A DNA stretch of 39,944 nucleotides from Rhodobacter sp. CACIA14H1 (GCA_000500915.1 AYNO01000011.1:1-39944); one strand, 5' to 3'; positions 16,949-26,652 are shown, counted from the stretch's first letter. Translations and numbers: made by a program. The notes: generated by a model from the letters alone, not told the origin.

Positions 16949-19326
16949 ATGCTCGATCTCTATCCACGGGTCAATCCCGGCCCGCCGCGTCCCAGCCGTA
17001 TCCTGACGGCATCCTCGGCTTTGCCGGCGACCGGCAGCGAACGCTACGAGGTGCAGGGGAACGGGGCAACCCTCATCCGCGTGGGGGCGGGGGATCGCGT
17101 CACGGTCATCAACACCGAAGGCGGGCAGCGGGTGGAACTGGTCGCGGCGGACGGGAATGGGCGCATCGATGCGGGGCTGCTGGGCGTCGTGCCCAATTCG
17201 GATGCGGGCGGGTTGAAGGCGCTGCTGGCGGCCGGGCCGCGGCTGGGGTCCGGAATGGGCGGGCTGCGGCTGGGGCTGGAGCGGCGGGGGATCGATCTGG
17301 CCAAGGCCGGGGCGGTGGCGCTGTTCGGCACGGAGACGGCAGCGGGAACGGAAGAGACCTTCACCGCGACACGGGACGGGGTGCTGGTGGTCGCGGCGCC
17401 CGGCGGCGACATGACGCCGGACGGGCAGGAGACGGCGACCCCCGTGGGCGTGCGGGTGCAGCGGTCGGCGCTGATGACCGTCAAGGGTTTCGAACTTCCC
17501 GACCCCCTGGCCGATCCGGTGCTGGACCTTCGGGTGAAATCGGCCACGGCGCGGGCCTATTTCGTCAAGGCGGGGGATTACATCCAGGTCATCGACGTGG
17601 ACGGGCGCCAATGCACGGACTTCCAGGCCTTCGCGGCACGGAAACTGGACAAGGGCATCGAGCACGCTTTGGACGTGACGACATCGCGGACACTGATGGG
17701 TCACGCCTATTCCATGCCGGGGCTGCATTCGAAATACTACGATCAGGACATGCTGCCCCTGCTGGAGGTGGTGCAAGATACGGTGGGGCGGCATGACGCC
17801 TTTGCCATGGCCTGCGCGGCCAAGTATTACGACGATATCGGCTATCCGGGGCATCCCAACTGTTCGGACAATTTCAACGGCGCCCTTGCGGAATTCAACG
17901 TCTCGGGCCGCCCGGGCTGGATGGCGGTGAACCTGTTCTTCAATACGGGCATCGACGCGCATGGCGTGCTTTATTCCGACGAGCCGTGGTCGCGGCCGGG
18001 GGACTATGTCCTGTTCCGTGCGCTGACCGATCTTGTCTGCGTTTCCTCTGCCTGTCCCGATGATACTACCCCCGCGAATGGCTGGTATCTGAGCGATATC
18101 CATGTCCGCACCTATTCGGGGGCGGAGAAGTTCAGCCGTGCCATCGCGTGGCGTGCCACCCCAGATTCGGAGCCGAAGATGACCAAGGACACCGCGTTCA
18201 GCGAACGGACGGGGGCGCTGACGCGCAATGTGGTGGAGTACAAGGGGTACTGGCTGCCGCAGGTCTATTCGTCCAATGGCGCGATCGAGGAATACTGGGC
18301 CTGCCGCGAGAAGGCGGTGGTGCTGGACCTGTCGCCCCTGCGGAAGTTCGAGGTGACGGGGCCGGATGCCGAGGCCTTGATGCAATGGACCCTGACGCGG
18401 GATGTGAAGAAGCTGTCGGTGGGGCAGGTGGTCTATTCGGCCATGTGCTATGAACACGGCGGCATGATCGATGACGGCACGCTGTTCCGGCTGGGGCGAG
18501 ACAACTTCCGCTGGATCGGCGGGGATGATTACGGCGGCATCTGGCTGCGCGAGCAGGCGGAAAAGCTGAGTCTGAAGGTGATGGTGCGGTCTTCGACCGA
18601 CCAGTTGCACAATCTGGCGGTGCAGGGGCCGAACAGCCGCAAGATCATGCGCCGCATGATCTGGACCGCGCCGCACCAGCCGACGGTGGAGGAACGTGGG
18701 GTGGTTCCGCTTTACCGTGGGGCGCGTGGGCGGGCCGGACGGGGCGCCGGTCGTTGTGTCGCGGACGGGCTATACCGGCGAGCGTGGGGTTCGAGGTGTT
18801 CTGCCATCCGAAGGACGGCAGCACCGTCTATGACGCGGTGTGGGAGCATGGGCGCGATCTGGGCCTGCGTCCCATGGGTCTGGCCGCGCTGGACATGGTG
18901 CGGATCGAGGCGGGGCTGATCTTTGCCGGCTACGATTTCAGCGACCAGACCGACCCGTTCGAGGCGGGGATCGGTTTCACTGTGCCGCTGAAATCCAAGA
19001 CGGACGACTTCATCGGGCGCGACGCGCTGATCCGCCGCAAGGAAAACCCGCGCTGGAAGTTCGTGGGGTTGGACATCGACTCGAACGTGGACGTTGGCCA
19101 TGGCGACTGCATCCATGTGGGCCGCGCGCAGGTGGGCGAGGTGACGTCGTCGATGCGGTCGCCGCTGCTGGGCAAGAACATCGCACTGGCGCGGGTGGAT
19201 GTGGCCCATGCCGAGGTCGGGACGGCGGTGGAGGTCGGCAAGCTGGACGGTCAGCAGAAGCGGCTGCCGGCGGTGATCGTGCCGCTGTCGCATTACGACC
19301 CCAAGAAGACGCGGCCGCAATCCTGA
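16949..19326 (+). pseudogene. tdm: Trimethylamine N-oxide demethylase (DUF1989 plus GcvT-like domain), frameshifted twice in this sequence
   Basis: Tdm splits TMAO into dimethylamine and formaldehyde, the latter captured by tetrahydrofolate. The protein, about 791 residues when repaired, has the expected two-part plan. The N-terminal DUF1989/urea-carboxylase-associated part carries metal-ligand candidates Cys222 (RQCTDFQ), Cys305 (HPNCSDN), Cys364 and Cys369 (VCVSSACPDD). The C-terminal folate-binding GcvT domain begins near TGALTRNVVEYKGYWLPQV. Frame 2 fails after 18698-18701; the expected text WFRFTVGRVGGPDGAPVVVS continues in frame 3 until 18786-18789; then GFEVFCHPKDG follows in frame 1. 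Both changes are one extra G in CGTGGGG. Without those two Gs the gene is intact, so sequencing error is likely. It is divergent from the DMT transporter gene. Confidence 0.85.
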
Positions 19327-19410
19327 GGGCGGCTTGATTCAGGGTGGCAAGGCGGGGCGGATTGCGGTAATGCGCGGCCATCCCGTCGCCAGACCCGAAA
19401 GGACGCCAGA

Positions 19411-20079
19411 ATGAAGGCCGCCGTCGTCACCTTCCCCGGTTCCAACTGCGACCGCGACCTTGCCGTCGCCTTCGAGCGGGCAGGGTGGGATGTCACCCGC
19501 GTCTGGCACAAGGATACGGACCTGCCGGCCGATGTGGACGTGGTCGGCGTGCCGGGCGGGTTCTCATTCGGGGATTACCTGCGTTGCGGCGCGATTGCCG
19601 CCCAGTCGCCTGTCGGGGCGGCGGTGAAGGCCCATGCGGCGCGGGGCGGCTATGTGCTGGGGATCTGCAACGGCTTTCAGGTGCTGACCGAGATGCAGCT
19701 TCTGCCCGGTGCGCTGATGCGGAATGCCGGGCTGAAATTCGTGTGCCGGATGCAGGGGTTGCGCGTGGCGACGGCGGACAGCGCCTTTACCGCAGGCTAT
19801 GCCGTGGGGCAGGAGATCACGGTGCCCGTGGCCCATCATGACGGCAACTTCACCATCGATGCCGAAGGGTTGAAGCGGCTGCAGGGCGAGGATCGCGTGG
19901 CCTTCACCTATGCCGGCAATCCCAACGGGTCGATGGCAGACATCGCGGGCATCCTGTCGGACAATCGCCGCGTGCTGGGCATGATGCCCCATCCGGAGCG
20001 GGTGGTGGACCCCGCGCAGGGCGGCACGGACGGGGCGGCGATGTTCCGCGCCCTGTTGGGCGGGTTGACGCTTGCGTGA
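19411..20079 (+). CDS. purQ: Phosphoribosylformylglycinamidine synthase subunit PurQ
   Basis: A 222-residue class-I glutamine amidotransferase that supplies ammonia for the fourth step of purine biosynthesis, working with PurL and PurS. The nucleophile is Cys86 in GICNGFQ; the catalytic His/Glu pair is in the C-terminal MMPHPER. The N-terminal [13 protein letters not shown] and [20 protein letters not shown] are diagnostic of PurQ. Length matches the family. PurS and PurL are not adjacent within the window. The gene stands alone between tdm and dctB and is not related to methylamine catabolism beyond using folate-linked one-carbon products elsewhere in the pathway. Confidence 0.95.
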   Translation: MKAAVVTFPGSNCDRDLAVAFERAGWDVTRVWHKDTDLPADVDVVGVPGGFSFGDYLRCGAIAAQSPVGAAVKAHAARGGYVLGICNGFQVLTEMQLLPGALMRNAGLKFVCRMQGLRVATADSAFTAGYAVGQEITVPVAHHDGNFTIDAEGLKRLQGEDRVAFTYAGNPNGSMADIAGILSDNRRVLGMMPHPERVVDPAQGGTDGAAMFRALLGGLTLA

Positions 20080-20101
20080 AGGGTCGTTTCCGGCCTTCTG
20101 C

Positions 20102-20131
20102 TTGAAGGGCGGGGTGCGGCGGGCCTAGATT
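20102..20131 (+). promoter_or_regulatory. Possible dctB promoter
   Basis: TTGAAG at 20102-20107 is followed after 18 bases by TAGATT at 20126-20131. Transcription would start about 7 bases on, at or next to the ATG at 20138, so the dctB message may be leaderless. Confidence 0.4.
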
Positions 20132-20137
20132 GGCCCC

Positions 20138-21901
20138 ATGCAGGACAGCGGGCTTCCAAGGACCGAGACCGATGACACGCCGGGAATCTCCTGGCGGGTG
20201 AAGCTGGTCATCGGCCTGATGGTGCTGCTGGCCATCGGTGTGGTGCTTGTGACCAACCGCTGGCTGTCGGAAAGGTTCACCGAAACCACCCGCAACCGTG
20301 CGGAACTGCGGCTTGCGCTCTATTCCGGGAACATGGTGTCCGAGTTGCAGCGGACATCGGTCGTGCCGCTGCTGCTGTCGGGGGACCCGGCGCTGGTCGA
20401 GGCGCTGCGGTCGGGCAATTATGCCTCCACCTCGCAGAAGCTGATCCGGGTGCAGTCGGAAATCGGGGTGGCGTCGATCCTGCTGATCGATGCGGACGCG
20501 CGGACGGTGGGCGCGACGAATCGCAACATGTTGGGGACGAACCATCGCGGTTCGGCCTATTTCGTCGAGGCGCAACGCAACAAGGATACGGTGTTCACCG
20601 CCCAGCCGCGGGAAGGCGGCGGGTTCGACTTCACCTATGCGCGGGCGGTCATGGTGGACGGAAAACCCGCCGGCGTGATCGTCGTCGCCGTGGACCTGAT
20701 GAAATACGAACGCGCCTGGGCGGGGTTGCAGGACGCGGTTCTGGTGACGAACAGCGAGGGGGTGGTGATCCTTGCGACGGAACCGCGCTGGCGTGGCCTG
20801 CCGCTGGCCGAGGCGCTGGCGGTGCGCGATCCGCCATCGGCGCTGAGCCGCGCCCTGCAGGCCACGACCGACTGGGCGCAGACCGCGCCGGATGCCTATG
20901 TGCGCGGCGAGGCGGTGATGAAGACCGAGGCGCGGGTGCCGTTCCGCGGGTGGCGGATGATCACCTTTACCGCCTATGACTCGGTCCGCGAGCGGGTGAA
21001 CGGGATCCTGGCGCTGGAGATCATGGGCTTTGCCATATTGATGGCGCTGACCTTCTATTTCCTGTCGCGCAAGGCCTGGTCGCAGAGTGTCAGCTTCCAG
21101 CGGGAGTCGGCGGAGTTGCGGGCGCTGAATGCGCGTCTGCAGCGCGAGATCGCGGAACGCGAGAAGGTGCAGAAGGACCTTGCCGTGGCAGAGCTGACGC
21201 TGGCGCAATCGTCCAAGCTGGCGGCGCTGGGCGAGATGTCGGCGGCGGTGAGTCACGAGTTGAATCAACCGCTTGCGGCGATGAAGACCTATCTGGCGGG
21301 GGCGCGGCTGCTGTTGCAGCGGAAGCGGCCGGAGGAGGCGCTGTCATCCTTCCAGCGGATCGACGACCTGATCGAACGCATGGGGGCGATCACGCGGCAG
21401 CTGAAATCCTATGCCCGCAAGGGGGGCGAGGCTTTCGAGCCGGTGGACCTGCGGTCGGCCCTGTCGGGCGCCCTGTCGATGATGGAACCGCAGTTGAAGC
21501 TGCGGGTCGTGAAGATCACGCGGACCCTGCCGCGCACGCCGGTCATGGTGATGGCCGACCGTATCCGGCTGGAGCAGGTGATCATCAACCTGCTGCGCAA
21601 CGCGCTGGACGCGACGCGGGACAGGGCCGATCCGCAGATCGACCTGATCCTGTCGGCGGGCGATGTGGCGATGCTGGCCGTGCGGGACAATGGCCATGGA
21701 ATCAAGGATTTGGATAACCTGTTCGAGCCCTTCTACACGACGAAGAAGCCCGGAGAGGGGGTGGGGCTTGGCCTTGCCATTTCCTCGGGGATCGTGACGG
21801 ACCTTGGCGGGCGCCTGACGGCGCGGAACGCGGAAGGCGGCGGCGCGGTCTTCGAGATGCAACTGCCCCTGATGGGCAAGGAAGTCGAAGCAGCGGAATG
21901 A
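20138..21901 (+). CDS. dctB: C4-dicarboxylate sensor histidine kinase DctB
   Basis: A 587-residue sensor kinase. A first membrane helix (VKLVIGLMVLLAIGVVLVTN) and a second near residue 300 (LEIMGFAILMALTFYFLS) bracket a periplasmic double-PAS sensor domain (ASILLIDADARTVGATNRNM, HRGSAYFVEAQ). A coiled coil (ALNARLQREIAEREKVQKDL) leads to the H-box MSAAVSHELNQPLAAMKTY and an ATPase domain (RNALDATRD, GHGIKDLDNLFEPFYTTKKP). This matches DctB, which senses succinate, malate or fumarate and phosphorylates DctD. dctD begins 10 bases downstream. The dctPQM transporter genes are not in the window. Confidence 0.9.
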   Translation: MQDSGLPRTETDDTPGISWRVKLVIGLMVLLAIGVVLVTNRWLSERFTETTRNRAELRLALYSGNMVSELQRTSVVPLLLSGDPALVEALRSGNYASTSQKLIRVQSEIGVASILLIDADARTVGATNRNMLGTNHRGSAYFVEAQRNKDTVFTAQPREGGGFDFTYARAVMVDGKPAGVIVVAVDLMKYERAWAGLQDAVLVTNSEGVVILATEPRWRGLPLAEALAVRDPPSALSRALQATTDWAQTAPDAYVRGEAVMKTEARVPFRGWRMITFTAYDSVRERVNGILALEIMGFAILMALTFYFLSRKAWSQSVSFQRESAELRALNARLQREIAEREKVQKDLAVAELTLAQSSKLAALGEMSAAVSHELNQPLAAMKTYLAGARLLLQRKRPEEALSSFQRIDDLIERMGAITRQLKSYARKGGEAFEPVDLRSALSGALSMMEPQLKLRVVKITRTLPRTPVMVMADRIRLEQVIINLLRNALDATRDRADPQIDLILSAGDVAMLAVRDNGHGIKDLDNLFEPFYTTKKPGEGVGLGLAISSGIVTDLGGRLTARNAEGGGAVFEMQLPLMGKEVEAAE

Positions 21902-21911
21902 GGTGTCGGAT

Positions 21912-23240
21912 ATGGCGCGTGCGATGAAGGTGGCGATCGTCGATGACGAAGCGGACATGCGGCAGTCCATAAGCCAGTGGCTGGCGCTTTCGGGTTTCGA
22001 TACAGAGACTTACGCAAGCGCCGAAGAGGCGCTGAAGGGCATCGGGCCGGAATTTCCGGGGGTTGTCGTGTCCGATATCAAGATGCCCGGGATGGACGGG
22101 ATGGCCTTCCTGAAGCGGTTGATGGGCATGGATTCCGGCCTGCCGGTCATCATGATCACCGGCCACGGCGATGTGCCGATGGCGGTGGAGGCGATGCGGG
22201 TGGGGGCCTATGACTTCCTGGAAAAGCCGTTCAACCCCGACCGGATGACGGAACTTGCGAAGCGGGCGACGCAGGCGCGGCGGTTGACGCTGGACAACCG
22301 CGCGCTTCGGAAGGAGCTTTCGGACGGGTCCGTCCTGATGAAGAAACTGATCGGGTCCAGCCCCGTGATGGAACGGCTGCGCGAGGATATTCTCGATCTG
22401 GGTCAAGCGGATAGCCATGTCCTGATCGATGGCGAGACGGGCACGGGCAAGACGCTGGTGGCCCATGCGCTTCATGCCGTGGGGCCGCGGGCGTCGAAGA
22501 AATTCGTCACCATCTCTTGCGCGGCATGGACCGAGGATCAACTTGCGGCGCGGCTGTTCGGGCCGAGCGAGGACGGGCAGTTGCCGCTGGTCGAGGAGGC
22601 GCGGGGCGGGACGCTGTGCCTCGAGGATGTGGAGGCGCTGAGCCAGCCCTTGCAGGCGCGGTTGCTGACGCTGATCAACGATCAGGGCACGCCGCCCGAG
22701 ACGCGCATCATCGCCATCTGCAACGAACACGCGCCGGACAAGACGCTGGAGGATGTGCTGCGGTCGGACCTCTACTACAGGTTGGGGGCGATGACGATCC
22801 TGTGCCCACCCCTTAGAGTGCGGGGCGAGGATATCCTGACGCTGTTCACCCGGATGTCCGAGCAGTTCGCCGAGGAATACGGCTGCGAGGCGCCGCAGGT
22901 GACGGCGCAGGAGGCGGCGCAGCTCTTGCAGGCGCCATGGCCCGGGAACGTGCGCCAGCTGGTCAACATCGCGGAGCGGGCGGTGTTGCAGAACCGGCGG
23001 GGGTCGGGGTCGATTGCCAGCCTTCTGATGGCCGACAACGAGGCGACGGGGCCTGCGATGACGACCGAGGGCAAGCCGCTGAAGGAATATGTCGAAGCCT
23101 TCGAGCGGATGCTGATCGACAACACGATGCGCCGGCACAAGGGCAGCATCGTCGCGGTGATGGACGAGCTGTGCCTGCCGCGCCGGACGCTGAACGAGAA
23201 GATGGCGAAATACGGGCTGAGCCGGGCGGAATATACCTGA
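21912..23240 (+). CDS. dctD: DctD-like NtrC-family response regulator lacking GAFTGA
   Basis: A 442-residue regulator with a receiver (Asp55 in VSDIKMPGMDG), a central AAA+ domain (Walker A GETGTGKT, then ISCAAWTEDQLAARLFG) and a C-terminal Fis-type HTH (GSIVAVMDELCLPRRTLNEK). The sigma-54-contacting GAFTGA loop that normally follows ELFG is missing: the text runs LFGPSEDGQLPLVEEARGGT. Walker B is LCLEDVE instead of the usual LFLDEI. It therefore probably cannot activate sigma-54 in the standard way. Gene order with dctB supports control of dicarboxylate uptake. An in-frame GTG at 21903 is an alternative start. Confidence 0.87.
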   Translation: MARAMKVAIVDDEADMRQSISQWLALSGFDTETYASAEEALKGIGPEFPGVVVSDIKMPGMDGMAFLKRLMGMDSGLPVIMITGHGDVPMAVEAMRVGAYDFLEKPFNPDRMTELAKRATQARRLTLDNRALRKELSDGSVLMKKLIGSSPVMERLREDILDLGQADSHVLIDGETGTGKTLVAHALHAVGPRASKKFVTISCAAWTEDQLAARLFGPSEDGQLPLVEEARGGTLCLEDVEALSQPLQARLLTLINDQGTPPETRIIAICNEHAPDKTLEDVLRSDLYYRLGAMTILCPPLRVRGEDILTLFTRMSEQFAEEYGCEAPQVTAQEAAQLLQAPWPGNVRQLVNIAERAVLQNRRGSGSIASLLMADNEATGPAMTTEGKPLKEYVEAFERMLIDNTMRRHKGSIVAVMDELCLPRRTLNEKMAKYGLSRAEYT

Positions 23241-23797
23241 ACCGGCTTAACCTGTTGAATTCACGGAAAATGACCGTACCGCATCCTGTGCCGCGTTCTG
23301 TACCGCAAACTGTCAGCACGCAGCGCACGGTCAGGCGGAATTAACCATAACCCAAGGTTGTGCTTGGCCGCCCTGCGCAGCCTTGGGTGAGTGCCGCGAT
23401 TAAGCCGGGTGAAATTCCCCCATTGTGTTTTGCGCGGCTTTCCCGCTAGGGTCGCAGGACGCGGGGTTGCCCGCCGTGGAATTCTCTGCGCTCCGACCCG
23501 CAGGCGCCATGACAGGTGTCGCGCAGGGGCGCAGTCGGATCGGCCGCAAGGTCGTCAGTTTGCCCCGAAGGCCAAGCGCCGGACCGGGCTTTATCAGGTG
23601 GGTGCCGCAGGGTGCCCGGAAGAGAACCGCGATGACGCGCGCGATTTTGATGACGGAAGCCGAGGGATGCCCACCGGGCATGGCCCGGCCTTTCGCCCCG
23701 CGCCGTCTTGCCCAGACAAGCCGCCCTTTCCCGTCCGATCCAGATCCCGGGCATCGCCCCGGCATGGATGGGCCGTGCCGGGGCGCATCAGGATATC
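23241..23797 (+). promoter_or_regulatory. Upstream region and probable long leader of rne
   Basis: No credible gene lies in these 557 bases. A likely promoter is TTGTGT (23423-23428), 18 bases, TAGGGT (23447-23452), which would give a leader of about 340 bases. Upstream of it, CCCAAGG (23351-23357) and CCTTGGG (23383-23389) can pair, possibly ending the dctBD transcript. A long leader fits known RNase E self-regulation in other bacteria. Confidence 0.45.
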
Positions 23798-26593
23798 ATG
23801 GCAAAGAAGATGCTTATCGATGCCACCCACGCGGAAGAAACCCGCGTCGTGGTGGTGGACGGCAACAAGGTCGAAGAGTTCGACTTTGAGACTGTAAACA
23901 AGCGGCAGCTGGCGGGGAACATCTACCTCGCAAAGGTCACACGGGTGGAGCCGTCGCTGCAGGCGGCCTTTGTGGATTACGGCGGGAACCGGCACGGGTT
24001 CCTTGCCTTTGCGGAAATCCATCCCGATTACTACCAGATCCCCGTGGCGGACCGTAAGGCGCTGCTGGAGGAAGAACGCGCGTATAACCGTGCGCAGGAC
24101 GAAGAGGACAACCGCCGTTCGCGCAGCCGGTCGCGCCCCCGCCCCGAGGCGGCGAAGCGCGATGCCGTGAAGACCGAAGAGATCGGCGGGATGGATGTCG
24201 TCGATCTGGGCGACGAGGATGCCGTCGGCGCGGATGCGCTGGTGGAGGAGGCGGCCGCTCCGGCGGGCGAGGCGGGGCATGACCACGGGCATGACCATGG
24301 CGATCATGATCATGACCACGGCCATGGCGACCATGACCACGGCCATGGTGGCGAGTCGGGCAACGGGTCCGAAGGCGGGTCCGAGAACGGCGACGCGCCC
24401 TATCGCGCGATGGACCATGCCAGCGACACGGATGACGAGATCGAATCCGTCGCCGAAGAGGATGTGGCCGAGGAAATCAGCGCCCCGCGCAAGCCGCGCC
24501 CGCGCAAGTACAAGATCCAGGAAGTGATCAAGGTCCGGCAGATCATGCTGGTCCAGGTCGTCAAGGAAGAGCGCGGCAACAAGGGGGCGGCGCTGACCAC
24601 CTACCTGTCGCTGGCGGGCCGCTATTGCGTGCTGATGCCCAACACGGCGCGGGGCGGCGGGATTTCCCGCAAGATCACGCAGGCCGCCGACCGCAAGAAG
24701 CTGAAGGAGATCGCGCAGGAGATCGAGGTGCCGGAAGGCGCGGGCCTGATCATCCGCACGGCGGGGGCCAAGCGGACGAAGGCGGAAATCCGGCGCGACT
24801 ACGAATACCTGATGCGGCTGTGGGAACAGATCCGCGAGTTGACCCTGAAATCCATAGCCCCGGCGGCGATCTACGAGGAAGGCAACCTGATCAAGCGCAC
24901 GATCCGCGACCTTTACTCGCGCGAGATCGACGAGGTGCTGGTCGAGGGCGAGGCGGGATACCGCACCGCCAAGGACTTCATGCGGATGATCATGCCGAGC
25001 CACGCCAAGGTGGTGAAGCGCTATGACGAGGCGATGCCGCTGTTTGCCCGCTATCAGGTGGAGAGCTATCTGGGCGGCATGTTCAACCCCGTCGTCCAGT
25101 TGAAATCGGGCGGCTACATCGTCATCGGCGTGACCGAGGCGCTGGTGGCGATCGACGTGAACTCTGGCCGGGCGACCAAGGAAGGGTCGATCGAGGAGAC
25201 GGCGCTGAAGACCAACCTCGAGGCGGCGGAAGAGATTTCGCGCCAGTTGCGTCTGCGCGACCTTGCGGGGCTGATCGTCATCGACTTCATCGACATGGAG
25301 GAGCGGAAGAACAACGCCGCCGTCGAGAAGCGCCTGAAGGAAAAGCTGAAGACCGACCGTGCGCGGATCCAGGTGGGGCGCATCTCGGGCTTCGGCCTGC
25401 TGGAGATGAGCCGTCAGCGGTTGCGTCCGGGGATGCTGGAATCCACCACGCAGCCCTGTGCGCATTGCCACGGGACGGGGCTGATCCGGTCGGATGACTC
25501 GCTGGGCTTGCAGATCCTGCGGGCGCTGGAAGAGGAAGGGACGCGGAAGCGGTCGAAGGAGGTGCTGCTGAAGGCGCCTGTGGGGATCGTGAACTTCCTG
25601 ATCAACCAGAAGCGCGAGCATATCGCCCTGATCGAGGCGCGCTATGGCATGAGCGTGCGGATCGAGGGGGAGCCGTCGCTGGTGTCGCCCGATTTCGTGA
25701 TCGAGAAGTTCAAGACCGCGACGCGCGTGGTACCCGAGGTTTCGACGGTGATTTCCGGCCATGCGGGGCTGATGGGGGCACCGGTGGACGAGGAGGAGGA
25801 TGAGGACATCCCCTTCGACGAGGATCTGGACGAGGCCGAGGAGGCCGAAGCCGCCGAGGAGCCGCGCCGCGAGGGGCGGTCGGAGGGCCGGGGCGAGGCC
25901 CGTGACGGCGACGGTTCGGGCGGCAAGAAGAAGCGGCGCCGTCGGCGGCGGAAGAAGGGCGGCCAGAACGGGCATGAGTCCGGTGCGGGCGCGTCCGGTC
26001 CGTCCGAGGGCGGCGAAGGCGGCGAGAGCGGGGACGAGGGTGACGACGAGGGCGAGGAAGCCGCCGTCGCGCCGGTCGCTGCCGAAGCGCCGGTTGCGCC
26101 CGTTGCCGATATGGCCGAGGCGGCTGTTGCCGAGGAGGCTGCGCCGAAGAAGAAGGTGACGCGCAGCCGTGGCGGCCGGGGCAAGAAGGCGGAAGCCTCC
26201 GAAGCCGCGCCCGCCGAAGTCGCAGTCGAGTCTGTCGTCGTGGAAGCGGCGGTCGAAGCGGCGCCGGCGGTGGAGGCGGCGGAGAAGCCGAAGAAGCCCA
26301 GCCGGTCGCGCAGCACGAAGAAGAAGGCCGATGCCGTGGCAGAGGCGCCTGCGGAAGAGGCTGTGGCAGCGGCCGCCGAGGCCGCCCCGGAAGCCGCTCT
26401 GGCGGTTGCGGCTGTGGCCGGGGCGTTCCCTGCCGATCCGGGACTGACCGATGCGCCCGCCGCCGCGCTGCAGCCCGATCCGGGCGAGGCGGAGGTTGCG
26501 GCCATCGCACCGGTCGCGCCTGCGCAGGAGGACGTGCCGGAGGACGGGCCGCCCAAGCCGCGCAAGAAGGGCTGGTGGTCGCTGGGCCGCTGA
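23798..26593 (+). CDS. rne: Ribonuclease E with large insertion in the S1 domain
   Basis: A 931-residue endoribonuclease, the core of the RNA degradosome. The S1 domain starts near residue 36 (RQLAGNIYLAKVTRVEPSLQ) and resumes at about 240 (KIQEVIKVRQIMLVQV), so roughly 140 residues are inserted. These include an Arg/Ser tract and a His/Asp/Gly run at 161-185. The catalytic DNase-I-like subdomain has IDVNSGRAT and VIDFIDMEE (metal-binding Asp residues), and the zinc link is CAHCHGTG. After about residue 665 comes a low-complexity tail of acidic, basic (KKKRRRRRRKKGG) and alanine-rich blocks, the degradosome scaffold. The short C-terminal KPRKKGWWSLGR is typical of alphaproteobacterial RNase E. 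The ATG at 23798 starts at the conserved MAKKMLIDATH. Confidence 0.93.
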   Translation: MAKKMLIDATHAEETRVVVVDGNKVEEFDFETVNKRQLAGNIYLAKVTRVEPSLQAAFVDYGGNRHGFLAFAEIHPDYYQIPVADRKALLEEERAYNRAQDEEDNRRSRSRSRPRPEAAKRDAVKTEEIGGMDVVDLGDEDAVGADALVEEAAAPAGEAGHDHGHDHGDHDHDHGHGDHDHGHGGESGNGSEGGSENGDAPYRAMDHASDTDDEIESVAEEDVAEEISAPRKPRPRKYKIQEVIKVRQIMLVQVVKEERGNKGAALTTYLSLAGRYCVLMPNTARGGGISRKITQAADRKKLKEIAQEIEVPEGAGLIIRTAGAKRTKAEIRRDYEYLMRLWEQIRELTLKSIAPAAIYEEGNLIKRTIRDLYSREIDEVLVEGEAGYRTAKDFMRMIMPSHAKVVKRYDEAMPLFARYQVESYLGGMFNPVVQLKSGGYIVIGVTEALVAIDVNSGRATKEGSIEETALKTNLEAAEEISRQLRLRDLAGLIVIDFIDMEERKNNAAVEKRLKEKLKTDRARIQVGRISGFGLLEMSRQRLRPGMLESTTQPCAHCHGTGLIRSDDSLGLQILRALEEEGTRKRSKEVLLKAPVGIVNFLINQKREHIALIEARYGMSVRIEGEPSLVSPDFVIEKFKTATRVVPEVSTVISGHAGLMGAPVDEEEDEDIPFDEDLDEAEEAEAAEEPRREGRSEGRGEARDGDGSGGKKKRRRRRRKKGGQNGHESGAGASGPSEGGEGGESGDEGDDEGEEAAVAPVAAEAPVAPVADMAEAAVAEEAAPKKKVTRSRGGRGKKAEASEAAPAEVAVESVVVEAAVEAAPAVEAAEKPKKPSRSRSTKKKADAVAEAPAEEAVAAAAEAAPEAALAVAAVAGAFPADPGLTDAPAAALQPDPGEAEVAAIAPVAPAQEDVPEDGPPKPRKKGWWSLGR

Positions 26594-26625
26594 GGTCTGG
26601 CGGGAATTGACAGGGAAGGGCCGGA

Positions 26626-26652
26626 GGACAGTCCGGCCCTTTCGCATTGTGG
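26626..26652 (+). terminator. Terminator of rne
   Basis: Arms AAGGGCCGGA (26626-26635) and TCCGGCCCTT (26642-26651) enclose GGACAG and are followed by a short T-run. Confidence 0.85.

Noticed and set aside
23391-23897. A protein-coding gene in the rne leader
   Set aside because: Overlapping frames here have no coherent family blocks and would run into the rne start.
24278-24352. Tandem-repeat DNA or a CRISPR-like array
   Set aside because: The repeats are short, irregular and in frame; they encode the His/Asp/Gly tract of RNase E.
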